This document shows positions 24,876-33,286 of a stretch of 36,156 bases of DNA, one piece after another. This stretch comes from DATCRE01 sp964235605 (GTDB lineage: Bacteria > Bacteroidota > Bacteroidia > Cytophagales > Cyclobacteriaceae). Location of the stretch: NCBI GenBank assembly GCA_964235605.1, contig CAXSCR010000047.1, forward strand, positions 1 to 36,156, in the 5' to 3' direction. The notes below the pieces were generated by a model, which saw nothing but the letters and a program-made list of their open reading frames with translations, ran no database searches and had not been told where the DNA came from. The stretch's first letter is position 1; each line of letters opens with the position of its first letter. The position numbers were made by a program, and so were the translations under genes.

Positions 24876-25697
24876 CTATCGCCCTGCTATTGTAGAAGGT
24901 TTAGGTGAAATTATCTCTTTGATCTGCTCAAGTTCTTTAGTGATTGAGCCCCGCTTAACGAGTGTGTATTGCTTTACACCCATTTTTGTGAACCAGTCTT
25001 CCCACACTTCCATGATGTGATCCCATTCCAAATCTTTTTCACGTGGGGCAGCTTCAAGCAATACGATATGTAAATCAGGATATTCATTTCTAACTTCCAA
25101 TAGTTTACTTTGCGTATGACCTACAATTGGATAGCCATCTGTTAGAATGAAAAGATAGTTTTCGGTAAGCTCATCTTTTGAATAATCAACTTTAAGGTCC
25201 TCATAGAAATACTTCCAGATATCGGCACCATGATAGTCTGTAGGACTTCGACTAAATACAGCAGTTTTGTATAGCGTATCAAGGTTGGCGATGAAATTTT
25301 TCCTTCGTTCTTCTTCCTTCGGTCTACGAAATACAGTTTCAATATTTTCCATGTTTACATACAGCCTATCTTCAAATACATCACGATGTATTCGAGCACC
25401 GAGCTGAGGCGCCATTACTACTTTAATTTCATCACGTGATTTTATATACAGTTCGTTTTTAACCTTCTTTTCGAAAAGCGAATACAAATTTTTAATAATT
25501 TGTTTATCGCGATTCGATTGGTCGTCCTGTACAATCAACCGGTCAGAAAGATCTAATAGTATGATGTAGTTATGTTTTTTTCTTAGCTCAGCTTTCTTTT
25601 TTTCTGGTGTAGGCATTTTGCAGGCACCTACTGCCAATAGCAGCATCAGCATAGAAACAATTCCTACCTGATGTCTATGATTCAAATATAAATTCAT
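24876..25697 (-). CDS. von Willebrand A-like lipoprotein
   Basis: With the start at 25697 (MNLYLNHRHQVGIVS) there is a lipoprotein signal with lipobox AVGAC (Cys26), so the protein should be anchored in a membrane facing the periplasm. A start at 25739 would add 14 residues and overlap the upstream gene by 11 bp. The mature part resembles a vWA fold: a first strand NYIILLDLSDRL (Asp49, Ser51, Asp52, a MIDAS-like DxSD), a central region with YHGADIWKYFYEDLKVDY, and LFILTDGYPIVGHTQ (the TDG loop), then a strand LHIVLLEAAP. It could bind a divalent metal and a partner protein. It is translated just after a coiled-coil membrane protein (31 bp gap), so the pair is likely one unit. I do not know its function. 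Confidence 0.75.
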   Translation of the reverse strand: MNLYLNHRHQVGIVSMLMLLLAVGACKMPTPEKKKAELRKKHNYIILLDLSDRLIVQDDQSNRDKQIIKNLYSLFEKKVKNELYIKSRDEIKVVMAPQLGARIHRDVFEDRLYVNMENIETVFRRPKEEERRKNFIANLDTLYKTAVFSRSPTDYHGADIWKYFYEDLKVDYSKDELTENYLFILTDGYPIVGHTQSKLLEVRNEYPDLHIVLLEAAPREKDLEWDHIMEVWEDWFTKMGVKQYTLVKRGSITKELEQIKEIISPKPSTIAGR

Positions 25698-25728
25698 ACG
25701 GTATTGTTTTAAAGTTATAGTGATGATG

Positions 25729-26910
25729 TTATGCTGCACGCTTGCTGCTTACTTTTACCGTACCACTTTTAATCTCATGTTTGTCTTCAAACTCTTTCTT
25801 TAAAATTAGACACTTCTCTTTTACATCTTTTAAGTTAGTAGGAGATAGGTATGCTATCCATCCGGAAGAGAATTGGTCAATGTATTTTTTAAGATTGCCA
25901 TACATCACGGTGCTAATATCATCACGGTAATCAGCGATCTGTTTTTTATCCGATACAATATCCGCTAGTTTAGCTTGTAAGATTTTAATGTCAGCATTGA
26001 GGTGCTTGATAATTCTAACAAGATTGTTAGTAATTTCTTTTTTGCTCCATTCTTGTAGTAGTGAATCAAGCAATATGCTCCAGATAATGTACACTAGAAA
26101 TCCTAAAAACAAGATGATATAGAATGAAGGGTTTTGACTCCAATGCTCAGCGGGCAATCCCATTAATGCCTTAGCATTTTCTGTGTTGTTACTGATGATC
26201 ATAGCCAGTAGAAAATCTACAACAAAGGTTACAGCTATAAGGAGTGATATGAATACATATTTTAGGTTACTCTTCATTTCAAGCATAATATGAAAAGCCC
26301 ATCCAAAAGCATAAAATACAAATGGCACAACTAGCAAAAGATAATTGTATTGTAAGGCTTCCGCCAGTTCGTAAGTTCCAGGCATAATACTCCCCGTACC
26401 TTCACCTTTAGCAAGGCTCTCTGCTATTCCTTCAAAATTTACATACAAAGCTTTAAATGTTGCAGAAACATAAAAGAAGAAAAGGTAAATTGACAACATT
26501 GCCAATATGAAAAAATTGAGCGAAAATTTTACAAGGCTAAAACTTTCACCCTTTAGTTTCTTTGGGTCTTTTGCATTTACCTCCTTTACCTGGAGTAATT
26601 CTTTTCGGTATTTATCAATATTTTTTTCTTTATCCTTAATTTCATCCTCAATCTTAGCATTTCCCTCTTCCTTCTCTTTAATTTGCTTTTCCAGCACTTT
26701 GATTTGTTTTACCCGTTCTTTTTTTTCATCGTCGGTAAAACCCTTATAAGATTCTTCCACCAGATCGCCATTGATTATTCTGTTCAGGTAAGAAACATAC
26801 ACATCTGGATCTCCTTTTACATTGCCCGATTTCTCATAACCGAAATCATACAAGTTTATACGGTCAACATGGTGAATGACCTTTGCCTTTGCTTCTTTGT
26901 TTACTTCCAT
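25729..26910 (-). CDS. Coiled-coil inner-membrane protein paired with the vWA-like lipoprotein
   Basis: I do not recognise this 393-residue protein. It starts MEVNKEAKAKV, then has a charged coiled coil (about 62-110: KKERVKQIKVLEKQIKEKEEGNAKIEDEI and onward). Four hydrophobic segments follow (about 130-152, 188-210, 218-240 and 262-284) with a soluble loop of about 35 residues after the first, and a second helical, coiled-coil-prone part (about 295-345: LNADIKILQAKLADIVSDKKQ). The ends contain several Lys/Glu-rich stretches and no enzyme motif. Such coiled-coil flanked four-helix proteins can act as signal transducers or as anchors in envelope assemblies. The next gene encodes a vWA-like lipoprotein on the same strand, so the two probably work together. 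Repeat F2 lies at the end of this unit. Confidence 0.75.
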   Translation of the reverse strand: MEVNKEAKAKVIHHVDRINLYDFGYEKSGNVKGDPDVYVSYLNRIINGDLVEESYKGFTDDEKKERVKQIKVLEKQIKEKEEGNAKIEDEIKDKEKNIDKYRKELLQVKEVNAKDPKKLKGESFSLVKFSLNFFILAMLSIYLFFFYVSATFKALYVNFEGIAESLAKGEGTGSIMPGTYELAEALQYNYLLLVVPFVFYAFGWAFHIMLEMKSNLKYVFISLLIAVTFVVDFLLAMIISNNTENAKALMGLPAEHWSQNPSFYIILFLGFLVYIIWSILLDSLLQEWSKKEITNNLVRIIKHLNADIKILQAKLADIVSDKKQIADYRDDISTVMYGNLKKYIDQFSSGWIAYLSPTNLKDVKEKCLILKKEFEDKHEIKSGTVKVSSKRAA

Positions 26911-27242
26911 ATTGGGGATTTATTAAATGAACTAAGCAGGAATGAAATTACAAGTACTGTAATCACCATTCTTATCTAAAGTTCTTTTAATACTACATGC
27001 CTTGGCAGAATGGCCAAAAATGACAATAAAGCGACGCAATAGCCGACAAGTTTACAATTCAAGAGTTGTGCATTAGACACCAACAAACCTAATGTGCCTA
27101 AATTAAAGCATGATAAGGGCAATTCAATTGGTATTTTAAAAGGATTTAATCGAGGGGTATTCCAACTTTATTAATCAAGATATCAATAACGCACTCATAA
27201 ACACATGCGACTTAATACCAATGCCCAATGACTAAATAATGC
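26911..27242. other. Intergenic region between the coiled-coil gene and the ABC-F gene
   Basis: About 330 bp with no supported gene or strong hairpin. It should contain the promoter of the coiled-coil/vWA unit and the 3' end of the ABC-F gene. Confidence 0.4.
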
Positions 27243-28886
27243 CTAATTCTTAACACTTCGCTCAATTTCTCTAAGATTTTCAAGTTTTTTGTTTCTAAGA
27301 AACCCAGAGATCCCTTCAAAATGTTCTTTGATTCTTTTATTTCCAAATTCAAATACCTTGTTCGCTAAGCCATCTAGGAAATCGCGATCATGTGATACAA
27401 GAATAATGGTACCATCAAATGCTTTTAATGCATCTTTAAGAATATCTTTTGTTTTGATATCTAAATGATTGGTAGGCTCATCTAGGATTAACAAATTAAC
27501 AGGTTGGAGCAATAGCTTAATCATGGCGAGCCGCGTCTTTTCTCCACCTGATAAAAATTTGACTTTCTTGTCGATAGTATCACCACTAAACATGAATGCG
27601 CCAAGTATGTCTTTGATTTTAGCTCTAATTTCTCCCACTGCAATTTGATCGATAGTCTGGAAAACAGTTAGGTCTTCGTCTAATAGAGACGCTTGATTTT
27701 GTGCGAAGTAGCCAATTAATGAATTATGCCCAAGCTGAAGTCTTCCTTCGTAATCTATTTCGCCCATTATGGCTTTAACAAGCGTGGATTTACCCTCACC
27801 ATTTTTTCCTACAAAAGCTACCCGCTCGCCACGTTCAATGGTCATGGAAGCATCTTTAAAAACGGTATGCTCCCCATATTTTTTTGTAAGATTATCAACA
27901 ATAACGGGATAATTACCAGATCGAGGTGCAGGCGGAAATTTCAAGTGTAAGGCTGATGAATCAACTTCATCAACTTCAATGATTTCTATTTTTTCCAGCA
28001 TCTTAACACGTGACTGCACTTGAAGCGTCTTCGAATATGTGCCTTTGAAGCGATCAATAAATTCTTGGATGTCAGCAATTTGTTTTGCTTGGTCATCGAA
28101 TTGCTTTTGTTGTTGTTCGCGTCGCTCTTTGCGGAGTTGGAGGTATTGGGTATAATTTACTTTGTAGTCATAGATACGTCCCATAGTAACTTCAATGGTC
28201 CGATTGGTAATGTTGTCTACAAAAGTTTTATCATGCGATATAACGATTACTGCTTTTGCATTATTAATAAGAAAATCCTCCAACCATTGGATTGATTCAA
28301 TGTCCATATGATTGGTAGGTTCATCAAGTAAAATTAAATCTGGTTTTTGGAGAAGGATTTTAGCGAGCTCTATGCGCATGCGCCATCCACCACTAAATTC
28401 GGTTGTAGGCCTTGTGAAATCAGATCGTAAAAAACCAAGTCCCAAAAGGGTCTTTTCTATTTCTGCATCAAAATTGATTTCTTCGATTGAGTAGTACTTC
28501 TCGCTTAACTCCGAAACCTCTTCAATAATTTTTGAGTAGGCTTCAGATTCGTAATCTGTACGAGTTTCTAATTGAATATTAAGGTCGTCGATTTTCTTTT
28601 TCATATCCAAGATTTTCGCAAAGGCTTTCGAGGTCTCCTGAAACACGGTAGAATCATCTTCAGTTAACAAGTGTTGGGGTAAATAGGCTATTACAGCGTC
28701 TTTAGGCGCTGAAACTTTCCCTTTAGTGGGTTTACTAGCACCAGCTATAATTTTTAACAAAGTGGATTTTCCTGCCCCATTTTTACCCATTAGGGCTATG
28801 CGATCATTCTCATTAATATTAAAAGTGATGTTATTAAAAAGCACCGTACCGCTAAACTCAACACCCACTGCGTCTACTGAAATCAT
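27243..28886 (-). CDS. ABC-F family ribosome-associated ATPase
   Basis: The start at 28886 (MISVDAVGVEFSGTVLF) matches the usual N-terminus. An ATG at 28931 adds 15 unlikely residues. Two ATP-binding domains lie in tandem: the first has Walker A GKNGAGKS (34-41), signature FSGGWRMR and Walker B LILLDEPTNHMD; the second has Walker A GKNGEGKS, signature LSGGEKTR and Walker B LLILDEPTNHLD. The region between them is the charged linker (QQQKQFDDQAKQIADIQEFIDRFKG and onward) that in this family reaches the peptidyl-transferase centre or the E site. No membrane helices are present. ABC-F proteins relieve stalled translation, and some members protect against ribosome-targeting antibiotics. Subtype (Uup-, YbiT- or EttA-like) cannot be fixed by eye. 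Length is normal. Confidence 0.93.
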   Translation of the reverse strand: MISVDAVGVEFSGTVLFNNITFNINENDRIALMGKNGAGKSTLLKIIAGASKPTKGKVSAPKDAVIAYLPQHLLTEDDSTVFQETSKAFAKILDMKKKIDDLNIQLETRTDYESEAYSKIIEEVSELSEKYYSIEEINFDAEIEKTLLGLGFLRSDFTRPTTEFSGGWRMRIELAKILLQKPDLILLDEPTNHMDIESIQWLEDFLINNAKAVIVISHDKTFVDNITNRTIEVTMGRIYDYKVNYTQYLQLRKERREQQQKQFDDQAKQIADIQEFIDRFKGTYSKTLQVQSRVKMLEKIEIIEVDEVDSSALHLKFPPAPRSGNYPVIVDNLTKKYGEHTVFKDASMTIERGERVAFVGKNGEGKSTLVKAIMGEIDYEGRLQLGHNSLIGYFAQNQASLLDEDLTVFQTIDQIAVGEIRAKIKDILGAFMFSGDTIDKKVKFLSGGEKTRLAMIKLLLQPVNLLILDEPTNHLDIKTKDILKDALKAFDGTIILVSHDRDFLDGLANKVFEFGNKRIKEHFEGISGFLRNKKLENLREIERSVKN

Positions 28887-29013
28887 GATTTTCGTAAATA
28901 AGACTTCAAAGATATTACTATTTCCTTTCATAGGAAGAAGGATTTAGTTAGTGGCACGAGTTTTTTAACTATGTGATTAATTAAACCATAACAAAAATTA
29001 ATTATAATAAAAC

Positions 29014-29772
29014 ATGAAAAAATTAAGCATAGTATTTTTAGGATTGTTTGCAGCACACTTTGCAGCATTCGCACAAAAACCTGCAGTAGTTACAACTAAT
29101 GAACCAGGATGGCATAAAATAGGTGAAATATCAGCAAGTTTTAAAAAACAAAATGAATCAATAGTAGTGCTTGGAGCTGATGAGTTTACATCTATCAAGT
29201 TAAAAGTAACTGAAGCGTCTCTTAACATTGATCGGCTTCAGGTTTTTTATGAATCTGGTGATATGGAAGAAATTGATGTTCGCAAGGAGCTAAAACAAGG
29301 AACGGAAACGAGATCTATCAAATTGAAACATCCAGATAGAGATATTAACAAGATTGCATTTACGTATAAAACTATTGCTAACAGTGAAGGTGAGAAAGCC
29401 CATGTGGAGCTTTATGGTTTAAAAACTAACCAACCTGCTGGTTCTGATTCTTATAATGAGGCTAAGAACACAGCTGAAGAAACAAAACAAGAAATAAGAG
29501 AAGAGAACGCAGAAATTAAAGCTGAAGCTAAAGAAGATGCAAAAATTGCTGCTGATAAAGCTGGGTCTGTATCTCATGACGCTAGCAATGGTATCTCTGA
29601 AGCTGCTGCGCGTGTAATGGCCAACATTAAAGATAAAAGACATGCCGATAAGGTTGGTCCTAATGGACAAACAATCTTTATCGACAATTCCGATAAGTTA
29701 TATTTTATTGATAATGCTGGTAACAAAGTTTTCGTTACTGAAATGGAGCTTAAAGACAAACCAAAAGATTAA
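29014..29772 (+). CDS. Secreted DUF2541-like protein with a charged low-complexity middle
   Basis: A signal peptide (MKKLSIVFLGLFAAHFAAFAQ) precedes a domain (about 30-135) resembling DUF2541: GWHKIGEISASF, IVVLGADEFTSIKLKVTEASLNIDRLQVFYESGDMEEIDVR and IKLKHPDRDINKIAFTYKTI, ending VELYG. The middle (about 140-190) is rich in Glu, Lys and Ala and likely helical. The end (about 200-252) carries DKRHADKVGPNGQTIFIDNSDKLYFIDNAGNKVFV, a short beta-rich part. I cannot assign a reaction. The mature protein probably acts in the periplasm. It is followed by an intrinsic terminator and stands alone. Divergent from the ABC-F gene, the two presumably share the intergenic promoter region near 28932-29013. 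Confidence 0.75.
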   Translation: MKKLSIVFLGLFAAHFAAFAQKPAVVTTNEPGWHKIGEISASFKKQNESIVVLGADEFTSIKLKVTEASLNIDRLQVFYESGDMEEIDVRKELKQGTETRSIKLKHPDRDINKIAFTYKTIANSEGEKAHVELYGLKTNQPAGSDSYNEAKNTAEETKQEIREENAEIKAEAKEDAKIAADKAGSVSHDASNGISEAAARVMANIKDKRHADKVGPNGQTIFIDNSDKLYFIDNAGNKVFVTEMELKDKPKD

Positions 29773-29779
29773 TCTTTTG
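29762..29779. repeat. 18-bp perfect palindrome at the stop codon
   Basis: CAAAAGATTAATCTTTTG is a perfect palindrome centred on the TAA stop of the DUF2541-like gene. It could be a site for a dimeric protein or chance. It lies just before the terminator hairpin. Confidence 0.5.
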
Positions 29780-29789
29780 TAACAATTAT

Positions 29790-29815
29790 AAAAAAAGGGC
29801 TTCGGCTCTTTTTTT
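29790..29815 (+). terminator. Intrinsic terminator after the DUF2541-like gene
   Basis: A-rich arm and GGGC, TTCG tetraloop, then GCTC and seven Ts, with one G-T wobble. Position just after the stop codon fits. Confidence 0.85.
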
Positions 29816-29819
29816 ATAA

Positions 29820-30180
29820 TCTCATATTAACGCTATAGAGCTATAGATTATCAATGGCATTAAATTATTTTACATTTTAGATTATGTAAGTCATGTCGGG
29901 TGGCAGAACACTCCCATCCTATGAATCGACTGCAAAGTAATAAAAATGCTTTGGAGCACAAACTCAATGCTTACTGAGTTTAATCTTTTAGATATAGATT
30001 TTAATATAAGGATTTTTGTTGTGTAACGCTTCACTAACGTATTAACAGGCACATGGAAAGCACACTATGAAAGAATTCATTACGTAAGGGACTCTACCGT
30101 TAATCCTGTAATGCTCAACCACAGGAACATAGAAAGAGGTAAGGTGTACGTAAACTGATTGTACGTGCAATCAAATGCTT
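29820..30180. other. Intergenic region with no supported gene
   Basis: About 360 bp. A frame at 30023-30140 reads VLTGTWKAHYERIHYVR without a start codon and may be chance or a decayed gene. No promoter or RNA gene is identifiable, although a terminator hairpin follows. Confidence 0.4.
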
Positions 30181-30226
30181 AAAAGAAGATGAGTCTTGAT
30201 CTTTCATTACATCATCTTCTTTTTTT
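30181..30226. terminator. Bidirectional terminator hairpin
   Basis: AAAAGAAGATGA (30181-30192) pairs with TCATCTTCTTTT (30212-30223) around a 19-nt loop. Seven or more Ts follow on the plus strand. On the minus strand it lies about 90 bp after the pgeF stop (30316) and could terminate that gene. Confidence 0.7.
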
Positions 30227-30315
30227 GCCTTACAATTTTTTTGATAGTTCCTTGGGTTGTTTGAATTTCCCTTTGATTTTAATGACATCGTTCAATATAA
30301 AATATCCAATTTTAA

Positions 30316-31089
30316 TTATACCAACATAATACCCGCTGCAAATCGCCCGGCATCTCCCTTTCTTGCCGAAAAAAAATGGTTGTTGTTCTTTACTGTGCAT
30401 AAATTTGATAATTCTATATGTGATGCCAGGAGTCCGAATTCAAGTAATTGAAGTTTATTGGCTTTCCAGAGGTCTAGATTACCTTTGTTGTTTCCTTTTG
30501 GAATGACCAGTCCACTGGCCTTTCCAAAAGCGTTATAAATCGATCCTATAACTTCTTCTCCTACTTCATAAGACTCCTGGCAGACCGATGGCCCAATGCC
30601 AGCAATTACGTCCTCGCCCTTTGTTCCAAATTTTGCATTCATGTCATGAAGTGTTTTTTCAAGAATCTTGGCAACCGTTCCACGCCACCCGGCATGCACT
30701 GCACCTGTACATCTATTTCTTTTATCATACAAAATAATCGTAACACAATCTGCTGACATTACGGCAATACAAATGCCAGGCTGGTTAGTAATTAATGCAT
30801 CGGTATTTATTAGATCATCTTTGGATGTGTGACTAGTAACTTGTAAAATATTTGCTTCATGAATTTGATGAGGAATATATAACTGCACGTGTTCAGTACC
30901 CAGTGCAGTAGCAAGTACAGCTCTGTTCCGCTGAACCATTTCTTTATCTGGCGAGCTGGAAAGACTCAGGGTAAATTCTTTTGTAGTAGAAAGTGTGTTG
31001 CGATCCGTTACAAAATGTTTAATCGCAGGCTCTTTCCTTAAATTTTCAAATTGCCATACGTTTAGGCCATTTGTCTTTATTCTTTCCAT
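30316..31089 (-). CDS. pgeF: PgeF/YfiH-type peptidoglycan editing factor (former polyphenol oxidase family)
   Basis: This 257-residue cytoplasmic protein has the family marks of PgeF (YfiH, DUF152, once called multicopper polyphenol oxidase). The metal-site residues are present: HQIHEAN (His77), MSADCVTIIL (Cys115) and GAVHAGWRGTV (His132). GIGPSVCQESYEVGEEV and the C-terminal NHFFSARKGDAGRFAAGIML are also conserved. In Escherichia coli the protein removes wrongly inserted residues from peptidoglycan precursors. The family also shows purine nucleoside phosphorylase/adenosine deaminase activity in some members. Length is normal. It runs opposite to the zinc-ribbon gene, and the two are separated by 90 bp. 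Confidence 0.93.
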   Translation of the reverse strand: MERIKTNGLNVWQFENLRKEPAIKHFVTDRNTLSTTKEFTLSLSSSPDKEMVQRNRAVLATALGTEHVQLYIPHQIHEANILQVTSHTSKDDLINTDALITNQPGICIAVMSADCVTIILYDKRNRCTGAVHAGWRGTVAKILEKTLHDMNAKFGTKGEDVIAGIGPSVCQESYEVGEEVIGSIYNAFGKASGLVIPKGNNKGNLDLWKANKLQLLEFGLLASHIELSNLCTVKNNNHFFSARKGDAGRFAAGIMLV

Positions 31090-31157
31090 ACTATAATATA
31101 ATTGAATCCTTAAATTAACTTTTTAACTGCAATTAGATGTTGTAAGGTTTGATTTTA

Positions 31158-31165
31158 TATTTTTG
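31158..31165 (+). promoter_or_regulatory. Bacteroidota -7 promoter box TATTTTTG
   Basis: It fits TAnnTTTG exactly, 14 bp before the ATG at 31180. A TTG at 31140-31142, 15 bp upstream, could be the -33 element. Confidence 0.55.
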
Positions 31166-31179
31166 GACAAAACTGCAAC

Positions 31180-31818
31180 ATGAATAAGCATTTCAAGAAT
31201 AATGAAAGGGAATTAGTAAAGGTTGCAACCTTTTTTAAAAGGCAAAGTAAGAAATTAATTAGCGAAGGAAAGCTGGGAGAGGAGCATAAGAAAGTTGAAG
31301 AAGCAGTAGATCGCTTCCTCGGGCAAATGGATTACCACGCCAATATGCGCGCGCACATCCTTGAACAACGGAAGCATCTTAACACGTTGGTAAGAGATAA
31401 TGCCCAATGCCCTAAGTGTCATACGAAAGACATGATAAAAATTGTTGGTACTGAAAGAAACGAGAGGGGATGGAAGAGTAATAAATATAAGTGCAGAAAG
31501 TGTAATATTCAATTTACATGGAACATGCCGAATAACCCTTGGGATGTTATTCAGTATATTGATGACGTATTGCAGAAATTCCGTCTTAAGTATGAAGATC
31601 CATCACCGAATCCAGAAGAGAGAGAACAAGTAGCATCAGGCATTGAAAGTATGCAAGCCACCCTTGATAAACTTAAACCGGTGATTGATATACATGATAA
31701 AGACTTTCAAGATCTCCAAACGAGAGATGAAGAAATGGAGAAGTTAATCCATGAATTCAAAAACACGCTCCTAATCGAAAAAATAAAAATGGATACCTGG
31801 GAGAATAAGAGGAAATAA
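31180..31818 (+). CDS. Zinc-ribbon, coiled-coil protein of unknown function
   Basis: I do not recognise this 212-residue protein as a named family. A four-cysteine zinc ribbon is clear: CPKC (Cys77, Cys80) and CRKC (Cys105, Cys108), with a basic and Gly-rich loop between. Both sides are helical: an N-terminal amphipathic segment (about 5-70) and a C-terminal coiled-coil region (about 125-205, REQVASGIESMQATLDKLKPV and FQDLQTRDEEMEKLIHEF). There is no signal peptide. It is translated directly before the ABC ATPase gene (gap of 2 bp), so the two are one operon. A role in assembling or sensing for the transporter is possible but inferred only from position. Confidence 0.75.
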   Translation: MNKHFKNNERELVKVATFFKRQSKKLISEGKLGEEHKKVEEAVDRFLGQMDYHANMRAHILEQRKHLNTLVRDNAQCPKCHTKDMIKIVGTERNERGWKSNKYKCRKCNIQFTWNMPNNPWDVIQYIDDVLQKFRLKYEDPSPNPEEREQVASGIESMQATLDKLKPVIDIHDKDFQDLQTRDEEMEKLIHEFKNTLLIEKIKMDTWENKRK

Positions 31819-31820
31819 TC

Positions 31821-32804
31821 ATGACGCTACTAAAGGTATCTGGCATTAGAAAGCATGGTAAAAATGATTTCATTCTTAAAGATGTGAGTATCATCCAAAA
31901 TCAATTTCAGAAGATTGCGATAGCAGGGGAGACCGGGTCAGGAAAAAGTACCTTGTTAAAAATAATTGCTGGATTAATTCAAACTGATGAAGGCGCTGTT
32001 TATTATGAAAATGTAAAAGTTACCGGACCTGATGATAATTTAGTTCCTGGGCATCCTGCCATTGCATACTTATCGCAACACGCTGAATTGCCAAAATCGT
32101 TAAGAGTTGAACAAGTGTTAACATATTCAAATTTGTTATCTGATCATGAAGCAGATATGCTTTATGAAGTTTGCCAGATTGTTCATTTACTAAAAAAACG
32201 AACAGATGAATTATCAGGTGGGGAACGCCAACGTATTGCATTGGCTAAATTATTAATTACTTCGCCGAAACTTTTATTACTTGACGAACCGTTTTCGAAC
32301 CTTGATGTGATTCATAAAACCAAATTGAAGGCTGTTATTAAAGCGATAGGGGAGAAGCTTGCTATTACGTGTATGTTAGTCTCGCATGATCCCGATGACA
32401 CACTATCTTGGGCGGATGAAATTATAGTGATGAAAAATGGACAAATTGTTCAGCAAGGCATACCTGAAGTTGTCTACATGAATCCAGTAAATGAGTACAC
32501 CGCAGGATTATTTGGAAGTTATAATTTACTGAGTGATAGTTGTAATAAAGTTTTTTCTAGTATAGTGATAACCACAAAACGTGAAAAAGGAAAAAAAATG
32601 TTCGTTCGGCCAGAATATTTTAAGATACGTAAAGGGATTAGATCGATTCCAGCTACAGTAACCGGAATTAAATTTTTTGGGAGTTATTATGAATTGGAAG
32701 TCTTTTTATTAAAGAATATTATTACAATACAAACCAAGCGGAATATTCCGATAGGGAAATTGATTCATGTTTCTCTAGATCCGTATGATATTTGGTATTT
32801 GTAA
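31821..32804 (+). CDS. ABC transporter ATP-binding protein with TOBE-like C-terminus
   Basis: This 327-residue ATPase has Walker A GETGSGKSTLL (about 36-46), Q-loop near YLSQHAELP, signature LSGGERQRIALAKLL, Walker B KLLLLDEPFSNLD and the H-loop LVSHDPDD. The C-terminal part (about 235-327) is beta-rich (MFVRPEYFKIR, IPATVTGIKFFGSYYELEVFL, VSLDPYDIWYL), as in the TOBE domains of ATPases that drive uptake of polyamines, iron, sulfate or maltose-like solutes (PotA/CysA/FbpC type). No permease or substrate-binding protein gene lies nearby, so it is an orphan ATPase here. It may pair with a permease elsewhere. It follows the zinc-ribbon gene with a 2-bp gap and is probably translated with it. Intact. 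Confidence 0.9.
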   Translation: MTLLKVSGIRKHGKNDFILKDVSIIQNQFQKIAIAGETGSGKSTLLKIIAGLIQTDEGAVYYENVKVTGPDDNLVPGHPAIAYLSQHAELPKSLRVEQVLTYSNLLSDHEADMLYEVCQIVHLLKKRTDELSGGERQRIALAKLLITSPKLLLLDEPFSNLDVIHKTKLKAVIKAIGEKLAITCMLVSHDPDDTLSWADEIIVMKNGQIVQQGIPEVVYMNPVNEYTAGLFGSYNLLSDSCNKVFSSIVITTKREKGKKMFVRPEYFKIRKGIRSIPATVTGIKFFGSYYELEVFLLKNIITIQTKRNIPIGKLIHVSLDPYDIWYL

Positions 32805-32840
32805 TCCTAATAAAATGTCATTTCTTGTAAATGATTTTTA

Positions 32841-32899
32841 CTGGCTGTTAGTTTAATGGCAAAATCATAGCTGAATGGGTTCGAATCCCACCACCACTA
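32841..32899 (+). tRNA. Degenerate tRNA-like sequence lacking the anticodon arm
   Basis: TTAGTTTAATGGCAAAATCA resembles a D-arm, and GGGTTCGAATCCC is a canonical T-arm, followed by CACCACT where the 3' acceptor strand belongs. The 5' acceptor strand (CTGGCTG) does not pair well. About 15 nt that should hold the anticodon arm are missing between GCT and GAATGGG. The isotype cannot be read. It looks like a decayed tRNA or an attachment-site remnant. Confidence 0.45.
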
Positions 32900-33006
32900 C
32901 CGGGTAGTTTATGTAGGTTAAAACCAGTTATGAAACATTGTTCGAATCAATGTACAGCTGCATTATTTGCTTGCAATAAGAGACGTTTTAAATAACTTAT
33001 TTTTAT

Positions 33007-33286
33007 TTAAGGGATAGGTATATAATATTTACTTTCTAGTGAGATTATATTGAGCGTATATATCCGAGCGATAATATGCTTCTTGTTAAGATACTTCATA
33101 AATGTTTTGAGTTCTTTAAAACCGTCTTGAACTAAATCCTCATCATTCACCTCAATGCTGGCAAACCTTTTCTTAAATGAAATACGGATTATGTTCCTAA
33201 TTTGGATCTGCATTTAACAACATCATGTCTTGCGCAAAAGTGGATATCGATAGTAATAATAGGGAGGCAAGTAAGACGTTTTTCAT
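33007..33286 (-). pseudogene. Small secreted protein gene with a one-base frameshift
   Basis: From the ATG at 33286 the minus strand encodes a clean signal peptide, MKNVLLASLLLLSISTFAQ, then DMMLL. The frame then closes at a TAG (LNADPN, stop). The next frame, from 33213, continues without interruption as QIQIRNIIRISFKKRF, ASIEVNDEDLVQ, ELKTFMKYLNKKH and so on to 33007. Removing one A from the AAA run near 33214-33217 joins the two into a protein of about 90 residues. The mature part has a strongly basic N-terminal half. No family recognised. Either a recently broken secreted-protein gene or an assembly error. Confidence 0.6.

Noticed and set aside
30023..30140. Frame reading VLTGTWKAHYERIHYVR and onward
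   Set aside because: The residues look protein-like, but there is no start codon near the stop that opens the frame, and the frame closes after about 40 codons. It could be a decayed gene, but evidence is too thin.
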